The position numbers and the translations under genes were made by a program. A model generated the notes under the pieces. The model was not told where the DNA came from. It saw only the letters and a program-made list of their open reading frames with translations, and ran no database searches. From Salisapilia sapeloensis (lineage: Eukaryota; Oomycota; Peronosporomycetes; Peronosporales; Salisapiliaceae), in the NCBI GenBank assembly GCA_023334545.1, contig JAADVB010000149.1, forward strand, positions 1 to 47,163: a stretch of 47,163 nt of DNA, written 5' to 3'. The stretch's first letter is position 1; each line of letters starts with the position of its first letter. Below are positions 9,142-20,998 of this stretch, one piece after another.

Positions 9142-9732
9142 CTCGCGTTCGTTGTGTGCTTTTCGCGCCAATTTGGACCAAAGAAAAGAATTTAGACGAA
9201 AGAAAAGATGTAGGCAGGTGTATCTTGAAACACTGTGCGATCCGGCTAAGTTGAATAGCTATTCGTCCCCTTCTCAGGGTTTGATCCGGGTGTCCAAGTG
9301 CTTTCGCAACATATTGAAGCCTTTTTGCATAACGTAATATTGAGGATGCGAACTTGATATCTCTTTATTGTTCCTGTAGCCTTGTATACGCCTCACCAAT
9401 GCCCTGGAGTATGGTTACTTTGGCTCTCTTCCGCCATCTCTGACTCATTCACGTCCACACACTTTATAACAGCCATCTCATGGAGCGATTTAAAGGCACA
9501 GAGTCTAATTACGTCAATCGACTATTGTAGCTCTCTTCAAACGCCTTGTAATCGAGTCCGAATGGATGCCTTTAAGCTCTCAATCCAGACCAACGTAGAA
9601 CCAATACTCGCAATAAGACACAACAAGGTACTATGTACGTATAGAGCCAAACTATTCTGTCTTTCGTCTTGGTTCCTTTTTACCTAAAACATCTCGATAT
9701 CTGTCGTACCTACTTTTTCAGAAAACTCCAAT
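9142..9732. other. Intergenic region, POLD3 promoter and citrate synthase 3' flank
   Basis: 591 bp. It holds the POLD3 promoter and the 3' flank of citrate synthase. The open frame at 9382-9687 has no domain-like character. No clear initiator match found upstream of POLD3. Confidence 0.5.
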
Positions 9733-11109
9733 TTACTTGAACTGGTTGTTGATCCATTCGCTCGTGATCGACTTCGGGCGCTCAAGCGGGAGACCCAATG
9801 CACGGTCCCAGAAGAGCTGCGAGAGGACACCAATGGCACGAGACACACCGAAGAGCACCGTGTAGTAGTTCTTCTGCGTCATGCCGTAGTACTGGAGCAA
9901 CACACCAGAGTGCGAGTCGACGTTCGGGTACGGGTTCTTCGTCTTGCCGTGCTCGGTCAAGACACCCGGGACGACCTGGTAGATGGTGTCGACGATCCTG
10001 AAGAGCTCGTCGTCCGGCATGTACTTGAGGCCGAACTCACGCTGGCACGTGTAACGCGGGTCCGTGATACGGAGGACGGCGTGGCCGTAGCCAGGCACAA
10101 CCTTACCGGCGTTGAGCGTGTCCCACGCGTATTGCGTAATGTTCTCCTTGGTGACTTCAAGGCCACGCTCGTGGAATTCGGCCTGGAGACCCTGGATCCA
10201 GCCGAGGACTTCCTGGTTAGCAAGACCGTGCAACGGACCGGCAAGAGCGTTCAAACCGGCCGAGAGCGAGAGGTACGGGTCAGACAAGGTGGATCCGACC
10301 AAGTGCGTCGTGTGGGCAGAGGCGTTACCACCTTCGTGGTCGCTGTGGATGACGAGGTAGAGACGCATGAGCTCTTCGAATTCCTTGTTGTCAAAGCCAA
10401 GCATCTGCGTGAAGTTGGCCGAGTAGTCCTTGCTCGAGTCGTACGGACGGTTCGGCTCGTTAAAGTACGTGTTACGGTAGATGAGGGCAGCAACTTCCGG
10501 CAAGCGGGCAATCAGGTTCAAGCAGTCCTCGTACGTGTGTTCCCAGTACGTGGACTTGTGGATACCCTCGGCGTACTTCTTGGAGAAGATCGAGTCCGTG
10601 TTCATGGCCGTGACGGCAGCAGAGAGCTGGGTCATCGGGTGGGCGTCCTTGAGGCTCGTCACGAGCTTCTTGACGCGCTCCGGGAGCTCCGAGCGAGCGT
10701 GCAATTCCTGGGTGATGCTATCGGCCTGCGCCTTCGTGGGCACTTCACCGGTCAACAAGAGCCACAAGAGGCCTTCCGGCATCGGCTCACCGCCTTCGGA
10801 CTGCACCGGCATGACCTGTTGGAGTTCCGGGATGGAGTAGCCACGGAACCTGATGCCCTCATTGGCGTCGAGGAGAGACGTTTCCCAGAGCAGGCACTTG
10901 ACACCACGCGCGCCACCGAGCGCCTGGTCGACAGTGACTTCACCGAGCGACTTGCTGCCGTGGTTCTGCTTGAGCTGCTTCAACGCGTCTTGGCGCTGCG
11001 GAACCTGTTCCTTGAGGACGTCCAAGAGAGATGCAGAGGAGGACGAGAACGACTTGGCGAAAGTCGAGCGTCCCATGGACACGCCTTGACGGAGAGCACT
11101 GACAAGCAT
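9733..11109 (-). CDS. Citrate synthase, mitochondrial
   Basis: 458 aa, intronless, ATG at 11109. It condenses oxaloacetate and acetyl-CoA to citrate in the TCA cycle. The N-terminus ([20 protein letters not shown]) is an Arg/Ser-rich mitochondrial presequence. The catalytic residues are present: His in GPLHGLANQ (about 290), His in PGYGHAVLR (about 338) and Asp in NVDSHSG (about 396). Strong codon bias produces a long antisense open frame that is only a shadow. An initiator lies 46-60 nt upstream. Confidence 0.97.
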   Translation of the reverse strand: MLVSALRQGVSMGRSTFAKSFSSSSASLLDVLKEQVPQRQDALKQLKQNHGSKSLGEVTVDQALGGARGVKCLLWETSLLDANEGIRFRGYSIPELQQVMPVQSEGGEPMPEGLLWLLLTGEVPTKAQADSITQELHARSELPERVKKLVTSLKDAHPMTQLSAAVTAMNTDSIFSKKYAEGIHKSTYWEHTYEDCLNLIARLPEVAALIYRNTYFNEPNRPYDSSKDYSANFTQMLGFDNKEFEELMRLYLVIHSDHEGGNASAHTTHLVGSTLSDPYLSLSAGLNALAGPLHGLANQEVLGWIQGLQAEFHERGLEVTKENITQYAWDTLNAGKVVPGYGHAVLRITDPRYTCQREFGLKYMPDDELFRIVDTIYQVVPGVLTEHGKTKNPYPNVDSHSGVLLQYYGMTQKNYYTVLFGVSRAIGVLSQLFWDRALGLPLERPKSITSEWINNQFK

Positions 11110-11154
11110 TTTGTATTGGAGATGGATTCGAAGAAGATCTGTGGATCGGGCGGC

Positions 11155-11169
11155 AAATTCGGAAATGAA
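11155..11169 (-). promoter_or_regulatory. Initiator of the citrate synthase gene
   Basis: Minus strand reads TTCATTTCCGAATTT, matching the oomycete initiator at all but one core position, followed by a C-rich stretch. It is about 50 nt upstream of the ATG. Confidence 0.65.
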
Positions 11170-12298
11170 CTCCTGAGCCGTACGTTGAGATCGGTTTTTA
11201 GCTATGCTTGATCAAAGGTTTGATGTGAATATAATACATACAAACGACTTTGTTTAGTGAACGGAATATTAAACATGAGAGGTTGAAAGATGTTAATCGT
11301 TTAACACATCAGCTTCGTCTCTGCTATGTGCTGGCAAAGTCGAGGAAATATTAGGTTGGGAAAGTGGCAGTGGGATGAAGGCAAAGGTAGAAGACGATGA
11401 ACGCTAGGGAGCGATGCAAGTCCGGCTGCACGTTGGTTTTCATACGTTGCATGTGCGCCGATGACGTTGAGCAGGAACAGGCGCCGGACATTTCGAGTCA
11501 GATGCTTGACGCCCTCGCACGATGTAAACAACAGCATTGTTTAGTGTACTTGGAAGGCTTCCATGGAAATTTGTACTTGTGCTACATTGTATGAAAGTCG
11601 ATCGATACGGGATACAATTGACTTTTTTGGATTGATTTCTTCGTAAAAGTAGTCTCGTCAAGCTATATTTCTGCTTGGAAATACATGTATGTCTCTGACG
11701 GGTGGCCACGAAGGCGCGACGATTCGATGTCTGCTTGATATAAGTCGCATCCAGGTGTCGTTGCACATGGACAGCTTGCAGGCCCAAGCACCAATCCAAG
11801 GATCTTCTTCCCGGCGCTATGACTCTCTTCTGACTACACTATGCCCTTCCAAACGCACAAAACACGATTCATCGTCCACCATCTTCATCTGATAAGCCCC
11901 GTCACACGACATGAAGGAACGAAATGCTCATGCACGTCCAGTAGATTGCATGATCTCCTTTTATCAATTTCCACAATAGTGGGTGTTCACATACCATTAA
12001 CAACTACGGACGCAACGACATAGACGGACTTGTCTCAATGATCTCGACGAAATACCCATCGTTATCTTGCACATATCTACCATTTGACGCCAGCCAGATT
12101 GCTACATCTCTGCTCGTTCGTAATTAGATGAAACGCAACCTCCGCTTCTACGCCGTCTCAAGATCTTTCATCTCGTACTTGATCGAATACGATATCCCAA
12201 CGAATCGCCTTCGTGCAGCTAAGTGAGGAGTCGGCCATCGCGACGCTCTGAACCGCCTTCATACCACCCGTACTCGTACTATTAAACACACAGAGATC
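11170..12298. other. Long divergent intergenic region before Reptin
   Basis: About 1.1 kb with several short open frames on both strands (for example 11440-11799 minus and 11397-11594 plus). None has recognisable domains, clean splice continuation or the codon bias of the neighbours. Treated as promoter and spacer sequence. Confidence 0.5.
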
Positions 12299-13871
<1,573 letters not shown>

Positions 13872-14196
13872 GCGATGGAATAGAAAACATCATTTACTCG
13901 ATCCTTTTTGTGTTTATGATGAAGAAGAAGATTGTCTTTTATTTGTTTCATGTGTTTGTACAAGTGCGTATGCGTCTAGACCTTGTAGGAATGTGATCTT
14001 CTAGCCATTGAAATAATGTTGAAGTTGTCTTGAAGAGAGGATTCCTGGAAGTCTACTAGACCTGGATCGAGGTACTGCACGCACGTCGATTACCAGTGTT
14101 TCAATGAGCTGTCCAAGCTTTAGCACGGTCGGTAGGAAGGATAAGATCTGCCAATTGAACGCTATTCGTGTATTCTCTTTCACAAGAACCTACTTC
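13872..14196. other. Convergent 3' flanks
   Basis: 325 bp between the Reptin stop and the stop of the minus-strand 202-aa gene. A 60-codon open frame at 14001-14183 shows no link to either gene. Probably the two 3' UTRs. Confidence 0.5.
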
Positions 14197-14805
14197 CTAG
14201 ATGATAGCTGCTAAGATTTCAAGATCCTGATGGTCATCACTAATATCTACCTTCTTTCTCAAATTGTCCGCTTGCGTTGTCTCAAGCTCGTCCGTAGTCC
14301 ATAAGCTGGTTGACAGTCCGTACAAGACAGAGAAGAATTGACTGAACCACGTACTTGAATCCTCATAATCCACCTTATCTGCATCTTGCATCTCCATCTT
14401 GGATGGTAACTCAACATTCGATACCGTTTTGGGCTCCGGATCCAAGCATACTACCGTATAATTTTCAAGCACTTCATGATCTTTTTGAGGTTTCCTAAGG
14501 CTATTGTCAGGCTGTACTTTAGCAATCGATCCAGCCCTCTCTGGCGTTAAGACCGCACTCTCAACCTTATCAGCTTGATCATTCTCCCCATGCTTCGTCC
14601 CAATTACACGCCGTTGCAACGCGTGGAAACTATCAGCAACTGCAGTCCAAGCAATGAGCAAGTGAGCGAAAATCCAATGGACGAAACCATTGCTATGCTG
14701 TGCTTTCGAGTCGAAAACATGAACTGGATCGGTCCAAGTCGGACGCACGACCAAAGTATCGACCACCGGCGTCATTGTAACTGTTTCGACAGAGGCACTT
14801 GCCAT
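14197..14805 (-). CDS. Unrecognised protein, 202 aa
   Basis: Intronless frame from ATG at 14805 (MASASVETVTMTPVVDTLVV). An aromatic and hydrophobic stretch (NGFVHWIFAHLLIAWTAVADSF, about 39-60) could be a membrane or amphipathic helix. The C-terminal half is acidic, with a second hydrophobic patch (STWFSQFFSVLYGLSTSLW). No family recognised. It lies 178 bp downstream of the V-ATPase subunit gene on the same strand. Expression and function are unknown; length and composition make coding likely. Confidence 0.6.
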   Translation of the reverse strand: MASASVETVTMTPVVDTLVVRPTWTDPVHVFDSKAQHSNGFVHWIFAHLLIAWTAVADSFHALQRRVIGTKHGENDQADKVESAVLTPERAGSIAKVQPDNSLRKPQKDHEVLENYTVVCLDPEPKTVSNVELPSKMEMQDADKVDYEDSSTWFSQFFSVLYGLSTSLWTTDELETTQADNLRKKVDISDDHQDLEILAAII

Positions 14806-14983
14806 ACTACACTCTCCACGTCCTGTCTAGCTAAATAGCAAATCTCTAAGACTAGAACGTCCACCATCTCCTTACAGCAAACCAAGACAAAGGTAAAAAA
14901 GCTAATTGCAACAGTTTCTTTCATTCTTCCTCCATGCTGGTATAAACTTCTACCATGCTATCTGCTGCGTCTTCACTCTCTTT

Positions 14984-15555
14984 TTACTCGGTCGGGCATT
15001 CACTCTTCTTTTGCGAAAGGATGAGTGCAACGATAAGACCGTAAAGTCCCAAGGCTTCAGCGAAAATCAGGATGAGCATCATGTTGACAAACAATTTCTC
15101 CTGTTGACCAACGGCACGGACACCAGCATCTCCGACGACACCAATTGCCATACCAGCCGCCAAACCACTTAACCCACAGCAAAGTCCAGCCGCCAAGTGG
15201 GCGAATCCGGCGTACGAGCCGTACTGCGGGGAGTTTCCGTTTGGCGGATCGATCGACCCTTGAATGATGACTGCAACGATCATACCATAGATACCGAGGA
15301 CACCAGCCATGACGACTGGGATGGTGTTTCGCATGGCCAATTCCGGACGCATGACGCCCATGGACGCGATACCGACACCGGATTTTGCCGTTCCGTACGC
15401 CGCTCCGAGATCTAGTCAACAGCAGATAAGGATACGACCAAAAATGAATACAAGAAGATCTTTTTACTAGCAAAGACGAGGGCAGAGGCGACGCCCATGA
15501 ATCCAAAGAAGGATGCCGACGAGGGGCAGACTTCAGCAGCAAGTTCAGCGATCAT
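14984..15555 (-). CDS. V-type H+-ATPase proteolipid subunit c
   Basis: Exons 15555-15468 and 15411-14984; intron 15467-15412 (56 nt) splits the Asn codon in [15 protein letters not shown]. The product is 171 aa with four transmembrane helices. The essential proton-carrying glutamate sits in helix 4 ([18 protein letters not shown]). It forms the rotating c-ring of the Vo sector, which acidifies vacuoles and endosomes. Length is normal for the family. It is divergent from MED22, with 224 bp between the two ATGs. CTCATTTCGTTCTTT on the minus strand at 15597-15611 is a candidate initiator. Confidence 0.96.
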
Positions 15556-15596
15556 GATAGTTTACTTGGAACGGGGGTACACTCTTCTATCTAATA

Positions 15597-15611
15597 AAAG
15601 AACGAAATGAG
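15597..15611 (-). promoter_or_regulatory. Candidate initiator of the V-ATPase c gene
   Basis: Minus strand reads CTCATTTCGTTCTTT, matching the YTCATTYY half and the T-rich end of the oomycete initiator. It lies 42 nt upstream of the ATG, inside a short bidirectional promoter shared with MED22. Confidence 0.45.
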
Positions 15612-15779
15612 TTACGCCGACTATCGTTGCGTACGAGGGAAGGAACGTACGGAGAGATCAACCGGCGGCTCAACTCGTTTTCGTTTGTGGGTTTTTTACA
15701 GGAAGATTGAGGTTTTATTCTACCAAAGGTGTACCATGGATGTACCGCGGAAGTTGATCTCGATGCCCACAAGACGAGA

Positions 15780-16270
15780 ATGGCGGAAGAGTATCGGCAG
15801 CGACTGGATAACAATGCTGAAAAGTTGGTGGAGAACTTCAAAGGGTTGCTAAAGACAGCCAAGATAAAGGACCGAACGAATACGTCGAGAGAGACGTATC
15901 AGAACTCCATTTATGCTACGTCACTGGTACACGAAATGGATCAAGTCGATTGATAGGATAGTAACAGGGTGCTAGGTCCAAGCAAGTGAGAGTCTATTGA
16001 AGCTAGTGTCGGAAATGAAGCTTTCGTTGGCGCTGGGAGACTTTGAAGGGATGAATCAGAACGTGGATGCTACCATCGAAGACCTATATCGACGGTAAGC
16101 AGCTCGTGTCTTGACTAATGAAACGCTTCTGACCTGGCACTAGATGCGATGACATTGATACGCACATCACACACTTGGGCGCAGACATTTCGTCTGCGTT
16201 ATTCGAGCTAGAGAACCACTACTACCAGTCTAAATGGCGTCTTGATCCGGAGGAACAAGCTCAACGTTAA
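15780..16270 (+). CDS. MED22: Mediator complex subunit 22 (Surfeit-5)
   Basis: Exons 15780-15926, 15976-16094 and 16144-16270; both introns are 49 nt; 130 aa. LVENFKGLLKTAKIKD followed by VQASESLLKLVSEMK and a C-terminal LFELENHYY fit MED22 (head module of Mediator, bridging activators and RNA polymerase II). The peptide is mostly helical. The start is uncertain: the frame is open back to 15711 without an ATG, so a short upstream exon is possible. Its stop lies 15 bases from the stop of the convergent SNF5-HMG gene. Confidence 0.85.
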
Positions 16271-16285
16271 CATTTTCCATTCGTC

Positions 16286-18205
16286 TTACTCTTTCTTCTG
16301 TCCATTCGCTTGGACGTTCCCAATGGCACTCTTGGGTAAATTCTCTCTCCGTCGCCATTCTTCCAACCGCCTCGCATTCTCCTCTTCCGTCATTGGCAAG
16401 TACCTACATATATCATTAACATATATTTCGTCTAGTAGAAAGCAAGGGTAGCATACTTTGCTTTTTCCTTTTCCGATAGATTCTTCCACATCTCTCCAAG
16501 TACTTTAGATGCGTCTTTCGCACTTTGACTGGGATGTGTGATCGGCAATTGCTTACGCTGTTCTCGACAGAACATGAGGAACGAGTTCACTGGCTTTGGA
16601 GGTTTCGTCCGAGCGGATGCCAAGGACATGACATTCGACGACGAGACGGAAGTCGATGGACGTGGCTGAGTTTGAGACTGAATCCGTCGAAGATCTGTCT
16701 TCTCTAATAGCTGAACGTCGTCTGCTAGTAGGAATTTCACACGTGGAGAGAAGGAAGCAGTTTCGCCTCGATCTCGAAAGACCATTTCCACTTGTGGTAA
16801 TCGAGTCACTTTATCCTGTTTTCCTTCTCGAAGCAACTAGATAAAGAGTGAGTATTTGTAGGTAGATGAGTGTCTGTACAAGGTACTTTGGCATAGATAT
16901 GTAGTTGTTCTCGGATGGAAAAAGCGACTTGAGCTTCGAATTCGCCACTTAGACCCTATACATGGCGTTAGCTGTCAATCTTTCTAATGTAAGAATCGTT
17001 GTACGTACGCATTCAGCACAGACGATACGAGCAAAGTCATCTGGACTGTTGCTTTCGTTGTTTAGATCCCACTAGAAGACACATGAGACTTGTGTTAGAA
17101 CTAAATCAAGAGGAAACGTACTTCGAAGCGATCGATAAAGATGGTGTCGTGGATACGAATGTTGATGAGAATCGGATGGAGACTCTCCTTGTTATGCGTC
17201 GATTTGGTAAGTGGTACGGTGGGTCGAATTGCTTCTACTTGACGTCGAATAGACTGAACGATCGGTTGAAAGATTGGTTCAGGGAGATTCGAATCACGCA
17301 TTAACGTCGCAGCGAAACTTTCGTACGTGAAATCGCTTTCATAACTAGAGCGAGGTGAGTTGATGATGGAGGAAGTAGACATAAAGTAGCAAGTACATAT
17401 TCCAGCAGAAAGAATCGACGTAACGAGTGCCTTCTACATCCACATCCAGACGAATGGGAACGAGTATCGTGTCAGGTGCAGGTGTCTATCTCCATGTGAG
17501 ATTCTATAATAGATAGAAGATGGGGATGGACGTACCTTTGGGTAATGATATGCTTGTCGCTGTCGTAAATGACGATTACTTTCTCTATTGCGCTGTCGAT
17601 AAAAGTGTAGAATTGCTTTTGTAAAGGAATATACCTGGCTGCTTCCTGCATGCTATCATTCATTTCATCCAGCTTCCGCTTGAGTTTTGGTGACACGTGC
17701 GCGGACTGCATCACTGTATCATGGATGAATAGTATGTTCTACGACACGAGTATATCATTTTACTTAGAAGGTTCTTGTCCATTGGTTTGCCACCTCGACG
17801 TCGAATCAACCACGTTTCCATGAGTCCATTGATCTAACATCATGTGAGACGAAGACGAGGTAGAGTATCTCGTCCTACATACTCGAGCGACGTTGCCTTT
17901 ATACCGACCAAGCATCCATTGAGAAAGCATACTGGCATTCACACCGCATTCCTTGGACACATCGACTTGTCGTAACCCGATTTTACCACGTAACGACTCG
18001 ACCTAGTAGCATTGCATGAATACTAGAGCTTTGTGAATACAAAGTAGACAAGTACTTCTTGTGCTAGAACAGCACGTTCCATCTCGGCATTTTCCTGTGA
18101 CTAAGTAGGGATCAGTCGGAGTTTTCTGCTGGACTCTAGATAAACATAAACTACCGACGGCACCGCCGGCACCTCCGTCTTGGCAGCATTCGTACTCGTA
18201 CTCAT
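16286..18205 (-). CDS. SNF5/SMARCB1 homologue with HTH-like segment and C-terminal HMG box
   Basis: Twelve exons: 18205-18155, 18100-18056, 18002-17883, 17833-17764, 17713-17635, 17584-17536, 17485-17397, 17344-17122, 17071-17009, 16955-16887, 16836-16457, 16403-16286. All eleven introns are 49-54 nt and frames join cleanly to 451 aa. Residues about 33-90 look like a helix-turn-helix (GLRQVDVSKECGVNASMLSQ). Residues about 144-286 carry both SNF5 repeats (LVPIRLDVDVEGTRYVDSF; EWDLNNESNSPDDFA...GLSGEFEAQVAFSIREQL). Residues about 364-435 form an HMG box (PKPVNSFLMFCREQ; LGEMWKNLSEKEKAKY). SNF5 is a core subunit of SWI/SNF remodellers. Usual SNF5 proteins lack an HMG box, which in animals sits on the separate BAF57 subunit. 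Confidence 0.85.
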
Positions 18206-18718
18206 GTCGACTTGCCCGTAATTGGTTTCTGAAGTGGCTGAAGTAGTCCATTTTCATTGGACAATAGTAGCGTCACATTAGTACACGAGTATCTCTCCTG
18301 TCTCTTCGCCTCGTCAAGTATCACCCACCCATCTACTTGATCAAGTACTAAGTACACTTGTACGTATACATATACAAATATGAAGAGGATAGAAAGGAAG
18401 ATAGTAGAATGAAGTAGCGAGTGTCTATTGTCTGACCTGCGACGTGTAGAATGGTTGTCTCAGTAAAAACACCCCACTTATCGTGTTTTTTGAAGGCGAG
18501 AAAGCGGCAAAGTCGACTCGGACGGTGTTCGTTTTACACTGGACACTCGCCGTTCTGCATCTTTACGCGTGACTTGTACGTCCGATAGCCTGTCAAACGT
18601 ACGTCATTCACACTTTTCTATCGCCTCGCTTTCGTCTTTATAAGCTTGAACGGATTTGCATTTCCCGACCAATCGCTCCAGCCGTCGTCGAACGAGATTG
18701 ACAGTCGTGTCGAGTAAA
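18206..18718. other. Divergent promoter of SNF5-HMG and PP4R3
   Basis: 513 bp head-to-head spacer. It contains TACG/TATA-rich alternating sequence around 18340-18380 and the PP4R3 initiator near its right end. No coding signal seen. Confidence 0.5.
18604..18617 (+). promoter_or_regulatory. Initiator of the PP4R3 gene
   Basis: TCATTCACACTTTT fits the oomycete initiator TCATTYYNCAWTTT with minor deviations. No ATG occurs between it and the start codon at 18719, which supports that start and the absence of further N-terminal coding sequence. Confidence 0.55.
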
Positions 18719-20898
18719 ATGGACTCGAATGAGGTCGTGTCGATGCCCAATAGTGACCCAGAAGACTGTGATAGCCCAGAGTACGTATAGATAGCGTACG
18801 ATACGAATGGCTATGTGAATGACGCATCTTGGTGATCATGATAGACCGGAGCTGCCGCCGTGCCAAGTCGAGCGACTGCCAGATATTCTACTAACGATCC
18901 AATCGACTCGAACAGACCATCGATGTCGACTTGCTGAAAAGCTCTACAGTGATGTATGCCTATGGATGCTGTGTGAATAATTTCTATCTCCTATTGACTC
19001 TACCTTGGTACTAGAATGGTTCGTACATTGAAAAGCTACTCAATCTCTTTGACGTGTGTGAATTGGAGAATGACAAATACATTATGGATCAGTTCTTTCA
19101 CATCTTCTTCGCACTCGGTACGTCTCTCCATCTACGTATCCAACTACCTAGATACTAATTCATCGGACTAGTCGAGTTGGGCAGCAAAGACATTCTGCTC
19201 GTACTTGTGAATGACACCAACTTCTTCTCGGTCCTCGGTGTCTTTGGTCACAATCCGAGTCTCTTACACGAAATGGATTTTCGATCGACGTTGGAGCAAA
19301 CGGACGGATATAAGGAGCTCATTCCGATCCGAGAGAACCAGATACGACATCTCGTGCATGCCAACTTTCGTCTTCACGTACTCAAAGACAATGTCCTGGC
19401 ACGTACGTTACCAGAGAACGCTGCCATGTTGATCGACCACATCTTGAATGAACACAACCATCGTATCTTGACGTACATTTCAGAATCCGAAGAGTACTTG
19501 GACGAGCTCAAGCGTCTTTTAGCAGATGAAAATCAGAGAAAGGAAGCGTTAGGTCTTGTGAAAGAACTTGTGCAGCTCGTTCGGTCGACGAAATCTAATG
19601 ATTCCATGTTCCGATCGAATAACTTGAATGGCGTCCAAGTACCATATCGTGCACTTCATGAAGACTTTTTCGTCGATCAGAAGCTATTTGATGCCTTAGC
19701 CAATGCACTTGCAAGTGACCAAGAACAAGAACGTTCGACTGCGTTGGATATTCTATCGACGCTTCTCTATTCGCACGGTCCAGACAGACTACGAGCACAC
19801 GTCGTGCAGCATGAAAAGACCGAGATTCCGATGCCTCAGGACGATGAGTACTTGGTCTCGAAGAAAGATCAGTCGCTCTTACGAGGGCTCGTCTCTAGTC
19901 TCATGCAAGCAGAGGATAGAGGACAGGTAGTGTCGATTCTAAAGGAGTTATTTCGAGTACCTCTCGGTCAAGACGACCAGTTCCTCGGTCTCTTGTATCC
20001 AAACTACATGGCGTGGTTGTTACAACCACTCAAGAGTCGTCCGAGTGTCTCGACAAAGGACTTGTTTTCCCTCCAAGCAAGTATTCTAGACCTCTTTGCC
20101 TTCTGTACAGAGCATCATGGGTATCGTATCAAGTATCTCTTAGGTCGACAACCTATTGGGACGTACATGACACCATTCCTCGAGTCAAAGAACAAGTTCT
20201 TAGCGATGGAAGCTATCAAGTGGGTACGCGTCTGTGTTCTCCGTCGCGAGAATTTCTTTTCCAAGTTTTTGATCCAACAAAATCTACTCGCTCCACTTGT
20301 ACATCGACTTGCAGTCCATGGACAGAAAGATACAGCCATGACATCGGCCGTATTAGATGTCCTCGCGACGATCGAACGAGAGAATTTAGTCTCACTCGTC
20401 GAGTATTTGTTCAAGCACTTTTACGACACGTATCAATCGACTTGTCCGCTTGTGTTTGAAGCGATTCGAGTCCGGTATCAAGATAGGAATGGACAGGAAG
20501 ATGGCGAGAGCACGCCTGTGATGCACGGCATGGATGCAGAGGAAGAGCGGTACTTTGATAAAGACACCAAGGAAGATACGCCCAAGTTGGTCGACTACGA
20601 GGAGGATGATGAGGATGGAAAGGAGCTGGAACTACCAGTACGACCGAAAGAAGAGGAAGAGGAAGACGTCTTTCATGGAGGTTTACCTCCCGCTCGAGAA
20701 ACTCCTGTGGCGAATGGCAAGAAAGCATCTCCGAAACGCATGCAGAATATGTTTGCTCACGTCTCGTGGACGTTGCAGCCGAGTAGTGAGGAGCAGAAGG
20801 AGAAGGGAGAGAAGAGGAAGTTAGAGTTAGGCGACGATGAACAGGGTGCTAGTCCAGTCAAACGAGGCAAACCCTGTACACGTGTGCGTTCCAGCTAA
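18719..20898 (+). CDS. Protein phosphatase 4 regulatory subunit 3 (SMEK/Psy2-like)
   Basis: Exons 18719-18780, 18845-18953, 19015-19117 and 19172-20898; introns 64, 61 and 54 nt; 666 aa. PELPPCQVERLPDILLTI followed by EKLLNLFDVCE and the long helical ARM-like region (YKELIPIRENQIRHLVHANF) match the SMK-1 domain of PP4R3. This subunit targets PP4 to substrates in DNA-damage and developmental signalling. The C-terminal quarter is acidic and disordered (DYEEDDEDGKELE) and ends with an NLS-like VKRGK. Human and yeast relatives begin with a PH/EVH1-type domain of about 100 aa; here the first exon starts just before the conserved linker, so that domain is missing. Confidence 0.88.
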
Positions 20899-20998
20899 AG
20901 ACAATACTTGCTACTTTTTTTACATGTTCGTCTTGATATGTGCCTTGCTGTCGTTCATACGTTAAAAACACTCGTGGATGCTACGTCAAGCGAGAAGG

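Noticed and set aside
9910-11211. 433-codon plus-strand frame
   Set aside because: Antisense to citrate synthase; produced by its strong codon bias. Arg/Val/Glu-rich with no domain.
11440-11799. 119-codon minus-strand frame in the spacer before Reptin
   Set aside because: No domain, atypical composition, no splice continuation or initiator.
17593-17634. 42-nt intron after exon 5 of SNF5-HMG
   Set aside because: It leaves the next exon in a frame that cannot join the SNF5 domain. The 50-nt alternative ending at 17585 restores the frame.
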